A DNA stretch of 9,859 nucleotides from an uncultured Clostridium sp. (GTDB taxonomy: Bacteria > Bacillota > Clostridia > Clostridiales > Clostridiaceae). Of the stretch, positions 7,710 through 9,859 are shown piece by piece. Positions within the stretch are counted from its first letter, which is position 1, and every line of letters starts with the position of its first letter. Made by a program: the position numbers and the translations under genes. Location of the stretch: contig CAKVNP010000053.1 in the NCBI GenBank assembly GCA_934777095.1, forward strand, positions 1-9,859, written 5' to 3'. A model generated the notes under the pieces. That model had not been told where the DNA came from. It did no database searches and worked only from the letters and a program-made list of their open reading frames with translations.

Positions 7710-7791
7710 AGTGAAGTATTGCTTAGCAAAGTGAAAGGTGCCTGCCGTCAAGTGAAGTATTGCTTCGCAAAGTGAAAGGTGACTAAAGTCA
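7710..7791 (+). repeat. Tandem 41 bp duplication within the array
   Basis: Units 1+2 (7710-7750) and 3+4 (7751-7791) form two tandem 41 bp copies. The first 30 or so bases differ by a single loop base (A7725 versus C7766). The copies then diverge in the last hairpin, CCTGCC against ACTAAA. This suggests that part of the array grew by duplication of a two-unit block. Confidence 0.8.
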
Positions 7792-7819
7792 AGTGGAAAA
7801 CCTGCGGTAGACTATAGAC

Positions 7820-7897
7820 AGGAAAAGACTTCAATGCCAAAATAAGCTGCGCTTACTTTGCGGCAAGACCATTGCCAAGTCATGAAGTTCTTTCCCT
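7820..7897. repeat. Central hairpin of the palindromic array
   Basis: AGGAAAAGACTTCAATG (7820-7836) is an imperfect inverted copy of CATGAAGTTCTTTCCCT (7881-7897). Nested inside, TGCC-AAAA-TAAGC (7835-7847) faces GCTTA-CTTT-GCGGCA (7851-7865), with the perfect apex TAAGC-TGC-GCTTA (7843-7855). It lacks the AGTGAA units and joins the two arms. It could be the apex of one large hairpin or the original core of the element. Confidence 0.65.
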
Positions 7898-8055
7898 CTT
7901 GGCGAAGCCACTAGCCTCTGCGCTAGCCTTCCACTTGCCCGCGGCAACATTCACTTGGCGTAGCCAACATTCACCACCGAAGGTACATTCACTACCGCCA
8001 GGTACATTCACTTTTTATTTTTACCAAAAAACATCTAATCAAAAAAATAAAACCA

Positions 8056-8064
8056 TTTCTCCTC
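8056..8064 (-). promoter_or_regulatory. Predicted antiterminator / anti-anti-SD strand at the 3' edge of the riboswitch
   Basis: The minus-strand sequence GAGGAGAAA (8064-8056) overlaps the 3' side of P1 of the second glycine aptamer (CAGAGG, 8066-8061). It is a perfect 9-base complement of UUUCUCCUC (7658-7650) beside the symporter start. P1 pairing and this pairing are mutually exclusive, the usual logic of a riboswitch expression platform. The function is inferred. Confidence 0.5.
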
Positions 8065-8213
8065 TGTCCTTTTACCTGAGAGTTTCAACTAAAACTAGTT
8101 TTGCTCCTTCGGTGCTTAATTTCTTAAGTCTCTCCAGAGGCTCGTCCGATAGTAGTCCTTTAACCTGAAAGATTTACTTCTTCGGTGGATATTTAAACCG
8201 CTCTCCCACTATC
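8061..8213 (-). ncRNA. Tandem (two-aptamer) glycine riboswitch
   Basis: Read on the minus strand, aptamer 1 (8213-8148) has P1 GATAGT/ACTATC, GGGAGAG, the core CCACCGAAGAAG, then TTTCAGGTTAAAGGAC. Aptamer 2 (8140-8061) has P1 CCTCTG/CAGAGG, GGAGAG, GCACCGAAGGAGCAAA and CTCTCAGGTAAAAGGAC. These are the conserved gcvT-type motifs, and the two aptamers are joined by a short linker (CGGACGAG region). The leader (GGATGATGAT, about 8220-8211) and the linker could form the kink-turn known from this class. Aptamer 1 matches the consensus less well than aptamer 2. It controls the AGCS symporter. Transporter-linked glycine riboswitches are generally OFF switches, and the platform here agrees. Confidence 0.95.
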
Positions 8214-8244
8214 ATCATCCGAACTCTATTATTTTTACAACTTA

Positions 8245-8273
8245 ATTATATATTGAGATACAAGAATGGTAAA
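8245..8273 (-). promoter_or_regulatory. Promoter for the riboswitch-symporter transcript
   Basis: On the minus strand TTTACC (8273-8268) and TATAAT (8250-8245) are 17 bp apart, a perfect -10 with a 4/6 match at -35. Transcription would begin near 8238, about 25 nt before the first aptamer, leaving a leader of roughly 610 nt before the start codon. It sits right after the leuA stop codon, and no terminator separates the two, so some leuA read-through is possible. Confidence 0.7.
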
Positions 8274-8280
8274 TATTTTT

Positions 8281-9777
8281 TTATCTTACTTTATTTAAAG
8301 CGTTCATATAAGCAAATAAACTAGCTTCTACGATGCTTGGGCTTACCCCTATGCCTAATACTTTTTTGCCGTTTAATTCAAGCTTTACTTTTACTTCTCC
8401 TAAAGCATCGCTTCCTCCTGTAATAGATTTTAATGAAAAATCTACTAAATGAGGCTTAACGTCTATTGCTCTTTCAATAGCTTTATATAAAGTATCTACC
8501 GGCCCTTCACCAACAGCTGCCTCGACGCTTTCTTTACCATTATAGGTAATGATAACTGTAGCTGTAGATGATACGCTTGTACCTGTAGTAACGTTAAATG
8601 ATTTAACTTTATAATAATCCTCAAAAGTTACTACTTCTTGATTTACTAATGCTTCTATATCCCTATCTGAAACATCTTTTTTCTTATCTGCTAAATCCTT
8701 AAAGTTTTTAAAAGCTTCATTAATCTGATCTTTAGTTAATTCATAACCTAATGCTTTGATTCTCTCTTCAAATGCATGTCTTCCTGAATGTTTGCCTAAA
8801 ACCATATTATTAGTAGCAAATCCTACAGATTCTGGAGTCATTATTTCATAAGTGCTTCTATTTTTTAATACTCCATCCTGATGAATACCAGCTTCATGAG
8901 CAAAAGCATTTATGCCTACAATAGCCTTATTTGGTTGGACAGCTACACCTGCAAAATGTGATACTAAGCTAGATACACGATAAATTCTTTCGGTAATTAT
9001 ATTAGTTTCACATTGATAAAGATCTTTTCTTGTCTTTAATGCCATGACAACCTCTTCTAAGGCAGCATTTCCTGCTCTTTCTCCTAAACCATTTACTGCA
9101 CATTCTATCTGCTCTGCTCCATTTTCAATGGCTGCTAAAGAATTGGCTACAGCTAATCCTAAATCATTATGGCAATGTACACTTATCACTGCCTTATCTA
9201 TATTCTTAACATTTTCTTTAATTCCTTTGATTAATGCCCCAAACTCTTCAGGAGTTGAATAGCCCACTGTATCAGGTATATTAACTACAGTAGCTCCTGC
9301 ATCTATTACCGATTCTAAGACCTCATATAAGAAATCCTTATCTGTTCTTGAACCATCCTCCGGTGAAAATTCAACATCATCTACTAATGTCTTAGCGTAA
9401 GCCACCATTTCTGTTGATTTTTTTAGAACCTCTTCTCTGGTCATCTTCAGCTTATACTTCATGTGAAGCTCAGAAGTAGCTAAAAATACATGTATTCTTT
9501 TTTTAGGCGCTGCTTTAATTGCTTCATATGCCCTATCAATATCATTTTTATTTGCTCTAGCTAGTGCATTAACTGTAGAATTCTTAATATTTTCTGCTAT
9601 CAGCTTAACTCCTTCAAAATCCCCATTTGATGATATAGGAAAACCTGCCTCAATAACATCCACATTCATTGCCTCAAGCTGCTTTGCTATTTCTAATTTT
9701 TCCTGCGGATTAAGTGCCACCCTTGGAGTTTGTTCTCCATCCCTAAGAGTTGTGTCAAAGATATAAATTTTTTTCAT
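8281..9777 (-). CDS. leuA: 2-isopropylmalate synthase
   Basis: This 498-residue cytosolic enzyme makes the first committed step of leucine synthesis: condensation of acetyl-CoA with 2-oxoisovalerate to 2-isopropylmalate. The N-terminal HMGL-type TIM barrel (about 4-270) has DTTLRDGEQ (8-16) with metal ligand D8 and R12, then HCHNDLG (201-207) with metal ligands H201 and H203, and GERAGNAALEE (232-242). The region from about 365 on is the leucine-sensing LeuA dimer domain, which is complete. Length and motifs favour LeuA over citramalate or homocitrate synthase, though close paralogues exist. The motif after RDGEQ reads TPRV, where B. subtilis LeuA has SPGV. The start ATG has a six-G ribosome site (9783-9788). 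An upstream gene ends 30 bp before it, so it is probably internal to an operon. Confidence 0.93.
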   Translation of the reverse strand: MKKIYIFDTTLRDGEQTPRVALNPQEKLEIAKQLEAMNVDVIEAGFPISSNGDFEGVKLIAENIKNSTVNALARANKNDIDRAYEAIKAAPKKRIHVFLATSELHMKYKLKMTREEVLKKSTEMVAYAKTLVDDVEFSPEDGSRTDKDFLYEVLESVIDAGATVVNIPDTVGYSTPEEFGALIKGIKENVKNIDKAVISVHCHNDLGLAVANSLAAIENGAEQIECAVNGLGERAGNAALEEVVMALKTRKDLYQCETNIITERIYRVSSLVSHFAGVAVQPNKAIVGINAFAHEAGIHQDGVLKNRSTYEIMTPESVGFATNNMVLGKHSGRHAFEERIKALGYELTKDQINEAFKNFKDLADKKKDVSDRDIEALVNQEVVTFEDYYKVKSFNVTTGTSVSSTATVIITYNGKESVEAAVGEGPVDTLYKAIERAIDVKPHLVDFSLKSITGGSDALGEVKVKLELNGKKVLGIGVSPSIVEASLFAYMNALNKVR

Positions 9778-9807
9778 AAAAGCCCCCCTTTTTTTATATC
9801 CGATCTG

Positions 9808-9859
9808 TTAAGTTATATGAACATTGCCCTTCTCGCCCTTAAGAAATACAATAGGTTTG
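9808..9859 (-). CDS. Partial gene, C-terminal end only, unidentified
   Basis: A minus-strand frame open to the window edge encodes KPIVFLKGEKGNVHIT and stops with TAA at 9808. It sits 30 bp upstream of leuA in the same direction, with no terminator between them. This suggests the preceding gene of a leucine/branched-chain biosynthesis operon. Sixteen residues are too few to name a family, and the frame could be fortuitous. Confidence 0.4.
   Translation of the reverse strand, partial: KPIVFLKGEKGNVHIT

Larger units (their letters stand above)
7710..8012. repeat. Palindromic array of ~20 bp hairpin units, in opposed orientations
   Basis: Left units read on the plus strand (7710-7729, 7730-7750, 7751-7770, 7771-7791, 7792-7808) all begin AGTGAA or AGTGGA and end in a small self-complementary core. 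Right units read on the minus strand (8012-7994, 7993-7976, 7975-7956, 7955-7936, 7935-7911, 7912-7900) begin AGTGAATGT or decayed forms such as GGTGAATGT and AGTGGA. Cores include TTGC-TTA-GCAA, TTGC-TTC-GCAA, TGAC-TAAA-GTCA, ACC-TGC-GGT, TACC-TGGC-GGTA, ACC-TTC-GGT, TGGC-TAC-GCCA, TGCC-GCG-GGCA and TGGC-TTC-GCCA. The arms flank a central hairpin, and A+T-rich flanks extend the symmetry outward. Base composition differs sharply from the neighbourhood: 38 of 60 bases in 7901-7960 are G or C. It encodes no credible protein. It lies wholly in the transcribed leader of the symporter gene. Confidence 0.88.

Noticed and set aside
7626..7751. Longer symporter start adding 42 residues
   Set aside because: The extra codons run through the leader hairpin and into the repeat element, have no ribosome site at the upstream codon, and do not resemble the AGCS N-terminus. 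The ATG at 7625 has GGGAGGA 7 nt upstream.
7710..8012. CRISPR array
   Set aside because: Units are only ~20 bp with no 20+ bp unique spacers; the variable parts are themselves palindromic, the two halves face opposite ways, and no cas gene is present.
7695..8026. Target-site duplication marking a mobile element
   Set aside because: The flanks are A+T-rich and mirror each other as inverted, not direct, repeats; no clear direct duplication could be picked out.
7872..8168. Plus-strand open frame of 98 codons across the array and riboswitch
   Set aside because: It lies antisense to a recognisable glycine riboswitch, is built from repeat units, and has no ribosome site.
9778..9859. T-box or leucine attenuator upstream of leuA
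   Set aside because: No T-box motif, leader peptide with Leu codons, or terminator hairpin is visible in the 82 bases available; the sequence looks like an intergenic gap after another gene.

Overview
The window comes from a low-G+C Gram-positive anaerobe, most likely a member of the Clostridia. The evidence is strong AGGAGG-type ribosome binding sites, TTG start codons, A+T-rich spacers, short poly-U terminators, a tandem glycine riboswitch, and protein sequences of clostridial type. Genus and species cannot be read from the sequence. Every gene can be assigned to a known family except a 16-codon fragment at the right edge. There is no phage, plasmid, CRISPR or transposase gene.

Positions 1-5146 (plus strand) hold a polyamine-uptake locus. 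An A+T-rich leader with a good promoter (249-277) precedes an XRE/cupin regulator (442-981). It is followed by potA-potB-potC-potD (1098-4843), an ABC importer for spermidine/putrescine, packed with 1-2 bp gaps or a 1 bp overlap. A small acylphosphatase gene (4850-5119) closes the unit at a perfect, bidirectional terminator (5116-5146).

Positions 5145-9859 are read from the minus strand. From right to left they carry the tail of an unidentified gene, leuA (2-isopropylmalate synthase), and a promoter driving a tandem glycine riboswitch. The riboswitch is followed by a long leader, an AGCS-family Na+/H+:amino-acid symporter with its own terminator, and a membrane-anchored GH73 N-acetylglucosaminidase that converges on the pot operon terminator.

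The unusual part is the ~430 nt leader between the riboswitch aptamers (8061-8213) and the symporter start codon (7625). It contains a G+C-rich element (7710-8012) built from about eleven ~20 bp units. Each unit is a constant AGTGAA-type block joined to a tiny hairpin whose stem sequence changes from unit to unit while its self-complementarity is mostly kept. Five units point inward from one side and six from the other, around a central hairpin, so the whole element is a giant imperfect palindrome.

This element lies inside the predicted expression platform. The strand that leaves riboswitch P1 (GAGGAGAAA, 8064-8056) is perfectly complementary to the anti-Shine-Dalgarno/terminator strand next to the symporter start (7658-7650). 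These two strands form the base of the palindrome. If the element folds on itself it would bring them together, so the switch could tolerate a >300 nt insertion. The predicted logic is OFF in glycine, which suits an amino-acid importer.
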